Shown: positions 21,415-31,851 of the stretch, one piece after another | How positions within the stretch are numbered: position 1 is the stretch's first letter | How the letters are laid out: every line of letters begins with the position of its first letter | NCBI GenBank assembly: GCA_963921825.1 | Contig: OY997590.1 | Location: 40,441,039 to 40,505,038 of the forward strand | DNA: 64,000 nucleotides | Direction: 5' to 3' | Source of the DNA: Erodium maritimum | Taxonomy: Eukaryota > Streptophyta > Magnoliopsida > Geraniales > Geraniaceae | The notes under the pieces: generated by a model | Told to the model about the DNA's origin: nothing | Database searches by the model: none | The model's input: the letters and a program-made list of their open reading frames with translations, nothing else | Translations under genes and position numbers: made by a program

Positions 21415-23009
21415 GAGCGTGTACAGTAAGAGGATCACATATGGGGATCATGATGCGCGAATCATGTGGTGATTGGGATGATTTGTGATGCGCACCCCTG
21501 TAATTGAGTTGAGTTCCACAATGAGGGGATCACATATAGGGATCATGATTTGCAGGGGTGTTGAGTAGATGTTGATTGAATAATTGATTATTCTTTTGTT
21601 GATTTTGTTAAATTTAGATTTAAAACAGTAAATACTAAATAAAATTGAAAAAAATTAATTAATAAAAAATTAACTAAAATGAAAAATTAATAAACTAAAA
21701 TGGATAAAGAAACTTAAAATTTTATTACTCCTCGAATAGTACATCAAATTAATTAACTCATCCCACTCGCCGTCGTCTGATTGGATGTTCACTCCAAACC
21801 GACCCCATATGTGCTCAACAAGGTCATCTTGGAGTTGCTGGTGGGTCAGATAATTTGTGACACTAAGTCGAGCACCCAACCGTTCTTGATAGGCCATGAG
21901 CCGTCCTTGATGCCATCATTCTGGTGGTGTCCAATCTGGTATTTCCAGAGAGGGCTCAAAATACAAGTCGTCATCTCCTGCTTCGTACCGATCGCATTCA
22001 TCCTCTACAATAATGTTGTGTAGAATGATACAATAGTTCATCGTATCAGCCAAGTATATTTGCTCCAAACATGAGCGGGCTTGGATATTATGTGTCGCCG
22101 TGCTTGGAGGAATCCAAAAGCCCGTTCAATATCTTTATGAGCACCTTCTTGGCATTTAGCAAACAATTTTGGTTTGCGAGTACGAGGATGGTGAACCGAC
22201 TCCATGAAGGGTAAACGCCATTAACTAAATAATATGGGTGGTCGTATCAATGCCCGTTGATTCGTAATCCACGGTGAACTCACATCCATAAAAAACGTCC
22301 TTAAATAAGTGGTCGGCATTGAAGACGTTGATGTCGCTGTTCGAGCCAACCATAGGTTGGGTGCTCGACGAAATAATCTTGCATCAGTCGGTTGTGGGCT
22401 TCGACACGACCTCTATCAATCTACTGTCAAGAAGGTTCACCACATTCAATCCTTTACCTCCATGAGTTGATCCTTGACATTTCTCTCTATATCATTTCGT
22501 CGATCCTTCGTCGGATTCGTTGATCCATTTCACTTAGGCTTCCAACTCTTCCCTCGTTTGAGGCTCGTCGTCAGACATTTTTTATTGAAATATGTGTGAG
22601 AAATTTTGGAATTTGTGAGAACACGTAGAGAGAAATTGGAGAGAAATATTAGCGGTTTGATGGATGGAGGTGAGAGTTATTTATAAGGTGGGAAAATTAT
22701 TTTTGTTTTTAAATTGATTTTAAAAAAATAGCCGTTTCGGACCGTTGGGGCAACGATTCAATTTTTTCCCTCAATGCCACGTGTCACGACGTGATTGGGC
22801 GGTCGCGACTCACAATTGCCATGTGTCATGACGTGATTGGGCGGTCGCGATTCACAATTGTGAGTCGTGGTTCGTGTACCGAATCGCGAGTCATGATTTA
22901 GTGATTCGCGGTTCACGAATCACGCACGATACACCGTGCGAATCGTGAACCGGGAACCACTAAATCGCGATTCGTGGTCCGGGATGTGATTTGCTTGCTG
23001 TGGTTGCTA
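21415..23009 (-). mobile_element. PIF/Harbinger transposon, complete ends, defective transposase
   Basis: Ends are imperfect 24-bp inverted repeats (left GAGCGTGTACAGTAAGAGGA..., right as reverse complement TAGCAACCACAGCAAGCAAA..., both then reaching ATCAC), with 16 of 24 positions matching. The 3-bp TSD TAA flanks both sides (21412-21414, 23010-23012), the hallmark of PIF/Harbinger. Element length is 1595 bp. It encodes a broken HARBI1/ALP1-like transposase on the minus strand. The right subterminal zone (22745-22985) is full of direct and inverted GTGATTGGGCGGTCGCGA / GATTCGCGGTTCACG repeats, likely former transposase-binding sites. Confidence 0.82.
21670..22578 (-). pseudogene. PIF/Harbinger (HARBI1/ALP1-like) transposase, degenerate
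   Basis: Reading the minus strand from an ATG at 22578 (MSDDEPQTREELEA) gives segments of a plant PIF transposase: SNSDINVFNADHLF (family motif 'GSNNDINVL'), then KLFAKCQEGAHKDIERAFGF (family 'KxxFAxxQEGARKDVERAFGVLQ'), then DTMNYCIILHNIIVEDE (family 'IMxACIILHNMIVEDE'). Several stops and at least two frame changes interrupt it, and the upstream catalytic D is not clearly preserved. The usual Myb-like partner protein was not seen in the 1.6-kb element. The C-terminal part (21670-21897) is the longest open piece. Non-functional. Confidence 0.78.
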
Positions 23010-23471
23010 TAAGAAGCCCTGGCCGACGGTGGGTACAACCCAAAGTGGGTGTGACAGCTCCGACGTGAGTGACGATGTGTACATCCTCTCACAACGAGGA
23101 GGATACGAGTCCTTCTCCATTCGCGTCACAATTTGTAAGTCTCAATCTTTAGTAACTGTGGTTGAAATTTCGTGAATAGTTAACCCTGAGATGAAGGTCA
23201 TGGTTGTTGAAAATGTAAGGTGTGAAGTTTAAAATCTGAGCTTGCAAAACGAAAAAAAAATTGGGATTTTCGAAATAAAACTAGGGTTTTTCAAAATACA
23301 ATTAGGGCTTTCATATCCGAGCTTGCAAACCCGAATGTTGTTCTTTGTGAGCTTAAATGAGTGTTCTAGTGTTTAAAATTAGGGATTTAGGAAAAAAAAG
23401 TGGGCTTTTAGAATGTTATATACTAAAATGAATTTGTTTCATTTTCCATGGTCGTAAGTCTAAAATATGTA

Positions 23472-25137
23472 GGTTGTATCAGTTTAACTATGGGGGAAAG
23501 TTCATAAATAATAGGATGGACTATGAAGGGGATAGATCTAAGGAAATTTTCATTACAAATGATGAACGTTTGTTCTATAGGTTCACTAAAATTACCTTAG
23601 GTCTAGGATATGAAACAAATAATTGGATGTATTATAAGGTTCCAGATGCACAACCTTTTCTTTCACAAATCCAAAGTGACGTGGAAGTGAAGAAAATGCA
23701 AACTTGATATCTTGAGATAATACGAATCAGGATATTCATAATTCTAGGGGAAATACCAATTATTATGGCTTCACCTAGGGGTAAACTTATGTACTCTCAT
23801 AATGGAGTTAAAGATGAGGTTTTTTCACCTTTGAAACATGCTAGGAAGGATAGCGGGATTAGGTATGTAACATCAAAAAATTTGGACCGATTACTTCATT
23901 TTAGGGAAAGAAATCTAACAAAGTTAGCTGTTTTAGAGGGATTTGTTAGTAGTTTAGAGAGTAGGGGTAAGGACTCTAATGTAGACCATGAGGAAGAAGC
24001 TAATGTGGACCTAAAGGAAGCTGATACAGACCATGAGGAAGAAACTAATGCAGATCTAGAAGAAGAAGCAAATGCAAGCCATGAGGAAGAAGCCAGGGTC
24101 GGCCCTTACAATATCGTGGCCTTGGGCGAAAAATAATAGAGGCCTTTACTAAAAAAAAGAGACGACATTTCAATAACTTTATATGATAAATAAAATTAAG
24201 CTAAAATAAAGGAGATATAAATATTTGAATTGCTCAATAATTCATCCAAGTATGTCGGACAAAAGAAATGACATGACATCTCAATGTCTATCGTACACAA
24301 TCTATATAACATATTAAAAAAATGATTTTAATATATTAAGTGTCATGCCATTGAAACATAAAGGAACAAACGGGAGAAAGTATGGTAAAGAGAAAATTGA
24401 GGCTGCAGTAATCCAAGTCAAAAGAATTGACCTATAAAATTGAACAAAATAACAAAGCTTTATGTATTATGCTAACTTTTAATGCCCAAAAAATTTGTTA
24501 AAGAACAAGCCCTCTAATCCAAATCAATACTCGCCCTAAAAAGTTGAACTAATAAAATTGAAGAAAAAGATAATTTTCATGGCACTTATGAATCCAAATC
24601 AATGTCAGACATACAAACAAGATTGTTAGATGCAAACAAAAAAAACATTCTAAGAAAACTCAGCATTTGCGCTAAACCCGATCTTCATCAAGAAAGAGAA
24701 TATTTATCGAGGACAGAGGATAATTTTTTTTAGGAGAATAATTAGGTCTTGGGTGTATCTAAACCCAAAATTACACCATATTTATACCCTTACATTTTGA
24801 TTTGAAAGAGACAAAAATTATTGTATATAATTTGGAAGATCTACTTGAAAGAAGAAACGACATCATTTGACAATGGAAATTACTTTTGAGAAGAGTAAAC
24901 GTCAATTGTTTGGGACTTTTATCAATGACATATTTTTTAGGCGCATGCTGGGTAGTAATAAATAGGGCTTTAATTACCATAATGACAAATTTCGTTTTGG
25001 GTTCAATTGATAGGCCCATTCTTTTAAAATTTGGGGCCTTCACTTGGTGGGAGGCCTTAGGCGAAGGCCTAATTCGCCAAGTTGATGGACCGGGCCTAGA
25101 AGAAGCTAATATAGAACGAGGGGGCCAAGAATTTTAA
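23472..25137 (+). pseudogene. PB1-like N-terminal domain protein fragment with acidic repeat, split by a hAT element
   Basis: The frame from about 23472 (after an ATATGTAG acceptor-like site) reads QFNYGGKFINN...YEGD...LGYETNNWMYYKVP. This matches the pattern of the PB1-like domain (HGGKF...YxGG...LGY...YYxxP) found at the N-terminus of plant MULE-type transposases and related orphan proteins. One in-frame TGA at 23705-23707 interrupts it, after which the same frame continues (MASPRGKLMYSHNG...). The C-terminus is an acidic imperfect repeat (DHEEEANVDLKEAD...). A hAT insertion (24094-25098) splits the repeat. Removing it with one 8-bp TSD copy restores the frame to HEEEANIERGGQEF and a stop at about 25137. 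It is probably a remnant of a MULE or host gene. Confidence 0.5.
24094..25098. mobile_element. Non-autonomous hAT element
   Basis: Left end CAGGGTCGGCCCTTACAA and right end (reverse complement) TAGGCCCGGTCCATCAAC are hAT-like termini. They are followed by inverted GGCCT...GGGCGAA / TTCGCC...AGGCCT blocks. A perfect 8-bp TSD GAAGAAGC flanks the element (24086-24093, 25099-25106). The 1005-bp interior is AT-rich with no transposase. Confidence 0.87.
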
Positions 25138-25732
25138 TCAATATGTTTTTGAATCCATATTAATATATTGTTTTCAACTAGGGTTATATCGCGTCTTCTA
25201 ATTTTAGTTTTGTGAAGTCTTCGCTATACTTCACAAAACGAATGAAAAAGATTTGTATTTGATATGAAATGTGTTGGCACATTACTAATTTTAGGATCCT
25301 TGGAGATGCGTAGTCACAAAGGAATGTTAACACATTCAATGGTTCATGTCTCGAACCATGATGGAAAAAAGCTAGAAGAGGTATTAGTTTTTTATCATTA
25401 TATTATCGGTTAATCGAGTTACATTAGAATTTAGATTTTGAATTAAATATTTATTTTCTACGTTAAAAGTAAAATGCAAAAACTGCATCCATAAACGATT
25501 TTCGAGACTGAGTCCCTCTTTCTCTCTCAAACCCTAAACTTTCTTCTGAAGCCTCCACTTTCCTCACAGTTCCCTCACCTGCAACCTATAGTCGTCAACC
25601 TCCCTCCTCTTCTCTGGAAGTCGTAGACCCTTATCCCTCTTCTCCTTCTCGTAGTCTCTCTATCTTTCGCCCATTTTGACTTGGCGTTGCTCCGACCACC
25701 ACTACCACCTCCCTAAGGTGGAACCAGGTATA
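25138..25732. other. Intergenic, unassigned
   Basis: AT-rich sequence to about 25480, then a C/T-rich stretch (25500-25730) that looks like a plant 5' UTR (CTCTCTCAAACCCTAAAC) but leads into no recognisable gene. I see no other feature here. Confidence 0.3.
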
Positions 25733-25900
25733 GTTTAGGGTGCTCCATGGAACACCCTAAACATATGGATTCATGGCATGATGGTTAAGGCTTACTGAGT
25801 TTCACCTCCAACCTGGGTTTGAACCCCAACATACAACATCTTCCCTTTTTGTTCTTGGTCTTCAAGCTTTAATTTTTTTTGGGGTCTTTTCTTAATTTAG
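25733..25900 (+). mobile_element. tRNA-derived SINE-like sequence
   Basis: TGGCATGATGGTTAAGG (about 25774) resembles a pol III A box, and GGGTTTGAACCCC (about 25814) a B box with one mismatch. They are spaced ~40 bp apart, as in tRNA-derived SINEs. A 10-bp-stem palindrome (GTTTAGGGTG / CACCCTAAAC, 25733-25762) precedes it, and a T-rich tail follows. It does not fold as a tRNA gene. No flanking TSD was established. Confidence 0.4.
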
Positions 25901-26649
25901 ACTATTTTTCACAACTACTACTACTATAAATACATGGAAAATCATATATTTGGTAGCTTTTACACCTTACACCTTGTTTTAAGGGTTAAATACCTTTTGG
26001 AACCCTTATGTTCGGTCCACGGACTTTAAGGTCCCACATGTTTAGGAATGAACATTTTGATACTTTTATGTTTGGTCTACGAATCTTTTGTGCTTTTAGG
26101 GTTAAAAAAATAACCGAATATTTCATTCCGTTAGTCATGTGACACCATGTGAAGTTAAGTGTAGTGTGAAATGAAGATTTTGCCGTTACTCATTTAACCC
26201 TTATGAGTTTTAAAAAGAAAATTATCATCTTACCCTCATGTAATAATAAATAAGATTAAAAATAATAATTAAAAAAAATTAATAAATGAATAAGATTTAA
26301 GAAATCAGTAAAATAATTTAAAAATAAAAAATAAAAACATAAAACGTAAATCTGATCTCTAACCAAACTACATTATACTCTAATCTATCTAAACATCTCA
26401 AACTCTCTAACCTAATCACAGATTTCGTCTCATCTAATCATCGTCTTCAACTCTTCTGCAGACCAAATCCATAATCGATGAATACGGAATCAATGAAGAA
26501 CAACTTGGGTTTTTTTTTCTCTCGCACCTGTGCACAACTTGGAAGGGTCGAGTTTCTGGGTTCAGAAGGAACAACATTGGTTCTATCCGTCTTCATTGGA
26601 GAATCTTCAATCAGTAGTTGTGATTCGTCCCTGTTCACGACGACAATAG

Positions 26650-27109
26650 TGTCAAGAGTTAGAATACTCTTGAATGTTTTGACAACGAAGATTGAAGTTA
26701 GATTGATAAAGGATTGGAGCCAACGGCTCTTACACAGAATTCAAAAGCCACTCCTATCAAGAATTACTTAATTTATGCTACAACTACAGAGTTCAAATTG
26801 CATACTTCTCCTAAGGACTTCTACTACTATATATAGATGGACACAAACACGAGAATTGAGCTCCTACGACAACCTCTACTCCTAGCTCTGTTTCTCTGGA
26901 ACTCTGGCTTCAGACGCGGGAGGAAGACGATGAACAGAACCATTGATTTCGGCCGCCACTCAATAGCTACCACGTGTCGCTTCCACAAAAGAACAGTGCT
27001 CCTTCTCGCTGAAAAAATGCACCGTTTCAACTCATCTCACTTAAGTGAAACGGTGCGTTGCGACCTTCTCCTTCCTTTGAACTTGCTTGGCACGCAAGCA
27101 ATCGTGACA
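26650..27109 (-). repeat. 3' LTR of the chromovirus
   Basis: On the plus strand it runs TGTCAAGAGTTAGAATACTC to GCAATCGTGACA. It aligns throughout with 58488-58946. The purine-rich GAAGGGTGCAT on the minus strand immediately outside (27110-27120) is the polypurine tract candidate. Confidence 0.87.
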
Positions 27110-28110
27110 ATGCACCCTTCATTGACAGGCTTGTCCTCAAGCCTGAAGCTTAGCGATCCAGTCCGAAAATTCGCCACGTATGAACAAGGCGTCTTCTCAA
27201 GTTGCGTCTTCTGAGGCGGAGCGGTCCCATCGAATGAGATATTGGACCACGACTGCGTTGTTGCGCCTGACAATCCGAGTCTCCAAAATGGCTGCAGGAT
27301 GGAGCTTGAGACGACCATCAATTGTTGTATCAAGAAGCGATGTAACCAATTTGTTCTTGTGGCCGAGTTGCTTCTTTAGCAACGACACATGAAACACAGG
27401 ATGGATGCGGCATTCTGGTGGCAACCTCAGACGATAAGCTACCGAACCCAATTTCTCGATGATTTGGAAGAGACCATAGTAGCGAGCTGCAATCTTCAGA
27501 CTTTATGAGGTTGACCGAGTTCTGGCGGTATGGTTGGAGCTTCAAATAAACCTAATCTCCCACCTCAAAAGAACGCTCGGACCTGTGCTTGTCAGCATGC
27601 GACTTCATACGATGTTGTGCCTTTTGCAAATCCTCATGCATCAATTTAGATAGTTCCTCTCTGGTTCGAACAAATTGCTCCGCAGCTGGAACATTTGACG
27701 GCTCGCCAGCCATGCCAAAAAGAGGAGGTCCGTAGCCATATAAGGCTTCGAACGGTGACAACCTAAGCGATGAATGGAAGCTCGAGTTATACCAATACTC
27801 AGCCAAAGTCAGCCATTGCGCCCACTTCTTCGTTGTCTAATGGGTCATCGCGCGGAGGAAATTTTCTAAACATTGGTTGACCCTCTCCATTTGGTCGTTA
27901 GTCTGGGGGTGATATGAGGTTGAGAGCTTCAACTGGACTCCCACTCGTTTGAATTGATCCGACCAAAAGTTGCTGAGAAATAACCAGTCTCGGTCCGAGA
28001 CAATGTTCTGCGGCAGTCCATGGAGTTTGAAGATAGTGTCGAAGAACAACTTCCCCAATGTTGCCGCTGTGTAAGGATGTCGGAGGGGTATAAAATGAGC
28101 ATACTTTGAA
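27110..28110 (-). pseudogene. Chromovirus integrase C-terminal half and chromodomain-like tail
   Basis: This continues the integrase cut at 28115. The minus strand reads SKYAHFIPLRHPYTA, then IVSDRDWLF (second catalytic Asp), then QTNDQMERVNQCLENFLR (catalytic Glu). After a stop near 27840 follow YWYNSSFHSSLRLSPFEALYGY, then HPVFHVSLLKKQLG (the GPY/F-like C-terminal module), and near 27200-27290 a VVVQYLIRWDRSASEDATWE stretch. The last resembles the chromodomain core (VLVKWKG...ATWE), which places the element among chromoviruses. Stops and frame shifts separate at least three pieces. Integrase inserts cDNA into the genome; this copy cannot. Confidence 0.8.
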
Positions 28111-28115
28111 AATCG

Positions 28116-29791
28116 TGTTAGTCTTAGTGCCCGTAGTTCAATCATAAATGTCCAAATGTATATATCATCATTAGCAATAAGATTAAAGCGGCTTTCTATT
28201 ACTTATGTGTTGGAGTAATATATCGATGTGATTTCTGATCTATGCCCACCATGCGAATAGAACCATAGATCGAGATGGATCACACTCGATGGGTCCCTAG
28301 TCAATAAAGTTTCACTAGAAGCGACTAGTATGAAAGATGGCTCTTCATGGCTTACGTTCTGTTAGTCATTGGAATGGGATTCCGGAGTCTGATCATAGAT
28401 ATCATGTGGGACATGATATTGGACGACCCGCCCTGAATATGTGCCATAGATTGAGTCATGAACATATTCAGTGTCGTAGCTTGTCATGTATGCTTAGACC
28501 AAGGAGTCTTTGTGATCACTATGCAGTCAACAACTAAGTTTGACCTGAGCCTACCGTTGTCCGTAACAGGGCTTCCATAACGGCCAGGATTGGCTTGAGG
28601 ACGGGTTGCATAAGTGACACGAAAGACGGCTAAGGGATTTATCCCTCATACTAAGGTATGGGAAAGATATCGGTTCTCGGCCGCTTGATCGAGAGTGACT
28701 GAAAGAATAGCATGGCCATGCACATGATACTAGGTATCATATATTCAGTCATCTCACATATCAAGGAACAGTGATTGAGAATAATAAGGATGACGGCTCT
28801 ATGCCTTATCTCAATCAGGATATCGGAGATAAAAGGATAATGACAGGGACGACGGAAAGGTTAGAATCGATTGGTTCGATTCGCTATGTAGTGTCAGGCA
28901 ATACTAAAGTCTCGTTAGTTGCCACTTATATAGGATCAAGTAAAATGAGATTTTACGTTGATCTATCGACATGCATAGACCTAAGGGTCACACCGAAGGA
29001 TGAAACTCATTGACACATTTATGGAGAATGGCCAAAAGAGAGTTGTCTCGGGACATGACCAAAACTGGGTTTTGGGTCATGTGCCCGTAAGTGAATAGGG
29101 CATTACGGATCAAGACAAGTCTTGGAGTCTTGGGATTGATCGCGTTGGATAATGTTGGACATTTCCGGTATGGAAGGCTTGGAGGCGATGAGCACGTCAC
29201 TGGACCTCGTTGTGAATGGTCATGGGCCATGTTCCAAGAGGCCCAAGAAAGGCCCATGCAACCAAGGCCCATGGAACTAATTAATCAAGTCTTGATTAAT
29301 TAGTACTAAGTAAGCAAGACAAGGATTAAGGTGTTGGTGATTCACCACCTAACTCATCTTGTCTTGCCATACTTAGCATCATACTTGTCTTACTTCACAC
29401 CATACTTCACACCTTACTTGTCCTTGATGGTTGTTGATGGTTTAAGTCATCTTTTTCCTACAACAAATCACAAGACAAGAATAGAAACACAACTTCTCTC
29501 CCTCTCACACTACAATTTCGAGTTTGGCACTTTTCCTCCCTCTTGTTGTGTTCTTGAGTCATCTAAAGAAGAAATACGTGGCTTTGATTCCAATTGGATA
29601 CGTAGGCGTCTTGGAGACTCAAGCCGATCATCGTTTCTTTGGTGTTCTCTTCCTTTTCTTGAACTAGTTGGTAAGGAAACATCCATATTGTTTATTCTCT
29701 TGTGTATCTAATATTTGGTAGTGTTCTATGACATGGTCTCGAGTTATTTCCGCTGCAAGTATGTGTTCATACCCTCCATCGAGACCCAACA
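28116..29791 (+). repeat. 5' LTR of Copia-2 (LTR A)
   Basis: Starts TGTTAGTCTTAGTGCCCG and ends TCGAGACCCAACA, 1676 bp. It is followed directly by the primer-binding site. Short ORFs inside (28337-28537, 28771-29013, 29331-29711) recur in all four LTR copies and have no known domain; they are not treated as genes. Confidence 0.9.
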
Positions 29792-31337
29792 GTGGTATCA
29801 GAGCCGTGCTACCTTCGGGATTCACAAGAGAACTTTCGGTTTTGCTTGTTAGTTTCGGTTTTGCATGTTAATTTGCTAAATTGTTTGATAACATGTTTTA
29901 AATTCTTTTTTATGGGTTTAATGCATGAAAAATGAATTTTTGAAAAGTTTATCAAATCTGGAATTTTTGAAAGAAATTTGATTTTTCGGGTCTCGGGAGC
30001 GGGACTCTCGGGGAGCCGAAACCGGGACCGAATGGGGCTCCGTTGGACGGAGCTAGGCCAAGCATGACCATTGGATGGTCAATATGCCGAGCTAAACCGT
30101 TTTGTTAGTCATGACGAGTTTGGAACCGTCTAGATGAACTCAAAAATCAAATGTTCAAAAGTTTCAATTTTGAACGGTTTCGATAAACCGAGTATCAAAA
30201 ATTTTCGAAACTTGGCAATTAATTAAAACCGGAAAATCACATGATGTTTGATAACATGCTTGTTTGATAACACGATGTGTGATGTGATGTTGGCATGGTG
30301 TACATAATAGCCCCGAGTTTGATTTAATTATTTATCGCTTTTCACGGCCTGCGAGCCGTTAGAGTTAGCGTGTAATTTTTTTTTGAGGTGTGGTCGTCGT
30401 ACCACTTATTTTTAATATTTATTAATTCCCGACCTGCGAGTCGTGTATTAGTTTTTAATATTTTACTCAAGACGAAGAAAGGGCGAAAAGGTCATTTGGT
30501 GGCTTCTCGGGTTTTGACATCGGCTTGGAGTCGGTGGAGCTCAAGAAGCTAGTGGGAGTTAGTTTAGTGGGCTATTATGTACATATTTAACGCTTTATGC
30601 TTGGTTTAGTTTTTGCATGATCATTTCTATGTGTTTTAGAATTGCATGCTTAACTTAATTTACCGAGCATATCACCTCACATGCAAAGATAAAATTGGTT
30701 TTAATCATTGTCTGTGAGCCCTTAGAATCGTCATTACATTGGATGTAGTTGACGGGTTCGAAGGAAGAATTACATTGGATGTAATTGGAGGCATCATTAC
30801 ATTTGGAATGTAGTTGATGTGCTCATCGCATCTACGATGTGCCAAAAGTTTAAAACACAACCGGACAAGTAAAAATGGGTCATGTCCGATACCTCCCAAT
30901 TATCAACACCTTACTACCTCCCCGTCCTATGGGTGTCATGCGCATTAGCGGAGCATCCATGGGAAAGCGGGGTAGTAGGTTTGGACGACATGTGTAGGTG
31001 TCGTGCGCATTAGCGGAGCACCCACATAGTGACGGGCCATAGTTGAAAATTGGTGGACCCGACTCGATTCTCAGTCTGAGGTTGAGCTAGGGTATCAGAT
31101 AGGGTAAGCCGTGTACATGAGTACATACCCTAGCCAAGAGTCACATTGGATGTGATTGGATGGAGTTCTACCTACATAGCTCGATTAAGTGGTGAGCATT
31201 AGTTCAGCTTAATCGGGTGAATCAAGGATCTTGGTTTTAGATTCTAAAGGTTTAGAATCAATTGGTTGGTGTTTGAACTTGATCTTCATAAAATTTATTT
31301 AGTTTACTGATTATATTTTGTTTGTCGTGTAGATCAA
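29792..31337 (+). other. Copia-2 primer-binding site and long leader
   Basis: TGGTATCAGAGC (29793-29804) is the exact initiator-Met tRNA complement used by plant Copia elements. The ~1.5-kb leader that follows is non-coding. It contains small repeats (ATTACATTGGATGTA, GTGCGCATTAGCGGAGCA twice). It corresponds to the minus-strand leader at 37068-38626. Confidence 0.8.
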
Positions 31338-31613
31338 ATGACAAGTACTTCAGCGAACAATAGTAGTTTGTCACTAAAAACCATTGTTGATAGGATCAAG
31401 CTAAGTGGGACAAACTACTTGGATTGGGACAGAAACTTGAGGATAGTCCTCAAATTCGAGCGCAAAGAATATGTCCTAGACCAGGCTATCCCTGAGGAGC
31501 CAGCTAATAATGCCATTAGGGCCGTTAAGGATGCATACCAAAAGCACCTTAGCGATTCTATAGATGTGGCATGTATTATGCTGGGCTGCATGGAGTCTGA
31601 TCTCCAAGACCAG
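31338..31613 (+). pseudogene. Copia-2 gag, N-terminal fragment
   Basis: ATG at 31338 opens MTSTSANNSSLSLKTIVDRI, then LSGTNYLDWDRNLRIVLKFE and CIMLGCMESDLQDQF. This is the N-terminal part of a Copia gag (nucleocapsid precursor), with the conserved NYLDW...LRIVL pattern. It ends abruptly at about 31613, where the sequence switches to the antisense leader of the inner minus-strand element. The reading frame runs on ~20 codons into unrelated sequence before stopping at 31680. The CCHC knuckle and protease are lost. Confidence 0.85.
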
Positions 31614-31851
31614 TTCGGCTCCCCGAGAGTCCCGCTCCCGAGACCCGAAAAATCAAATTTTTTTCAAAATTTCCAGATTTGAAATAATTTTCAAAAATTC
31701 ATTTTACATGCATTAAATCCATAAACAATAATTTAAAACATGTTATCAAACCATTTAGCAAAACAACATGCCAAAAACGAAACTTTCAAGCAAAACCGAA
31801 ACTTTGAACACCGTCTTGTGAATCCCGAAGGTAGCACGGCTCTGATACCAC
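31614..31851 (-). repeat. Partial second leader of Copia-2b next to LTR B
   Basis: Identical by eye to 38389-38626, with primer site GCTCTGATACCA (plus-strand view) at 31839-31850. A leader after a 3' LTR is not expected in a simple insertion and is the tandem-array trace. The junction with Copia-2 gag lies in or beside TTCGG at 31614-31618. Confidence 0.85.

Noticed and set aside
25814-25824. B-box GGGTTTGAACC as a tRNA gene
   Set aside because: No cloverleaf or acceptor stem pairing is visible around it. A SINE fits better.
28337-29711. ORFs conserved across the four Copia-2 type LTRs
   Set aside because: They are conserved because the LTRs are recent copies. The frames have no known domain and lie in U3/R/U5 sequence.
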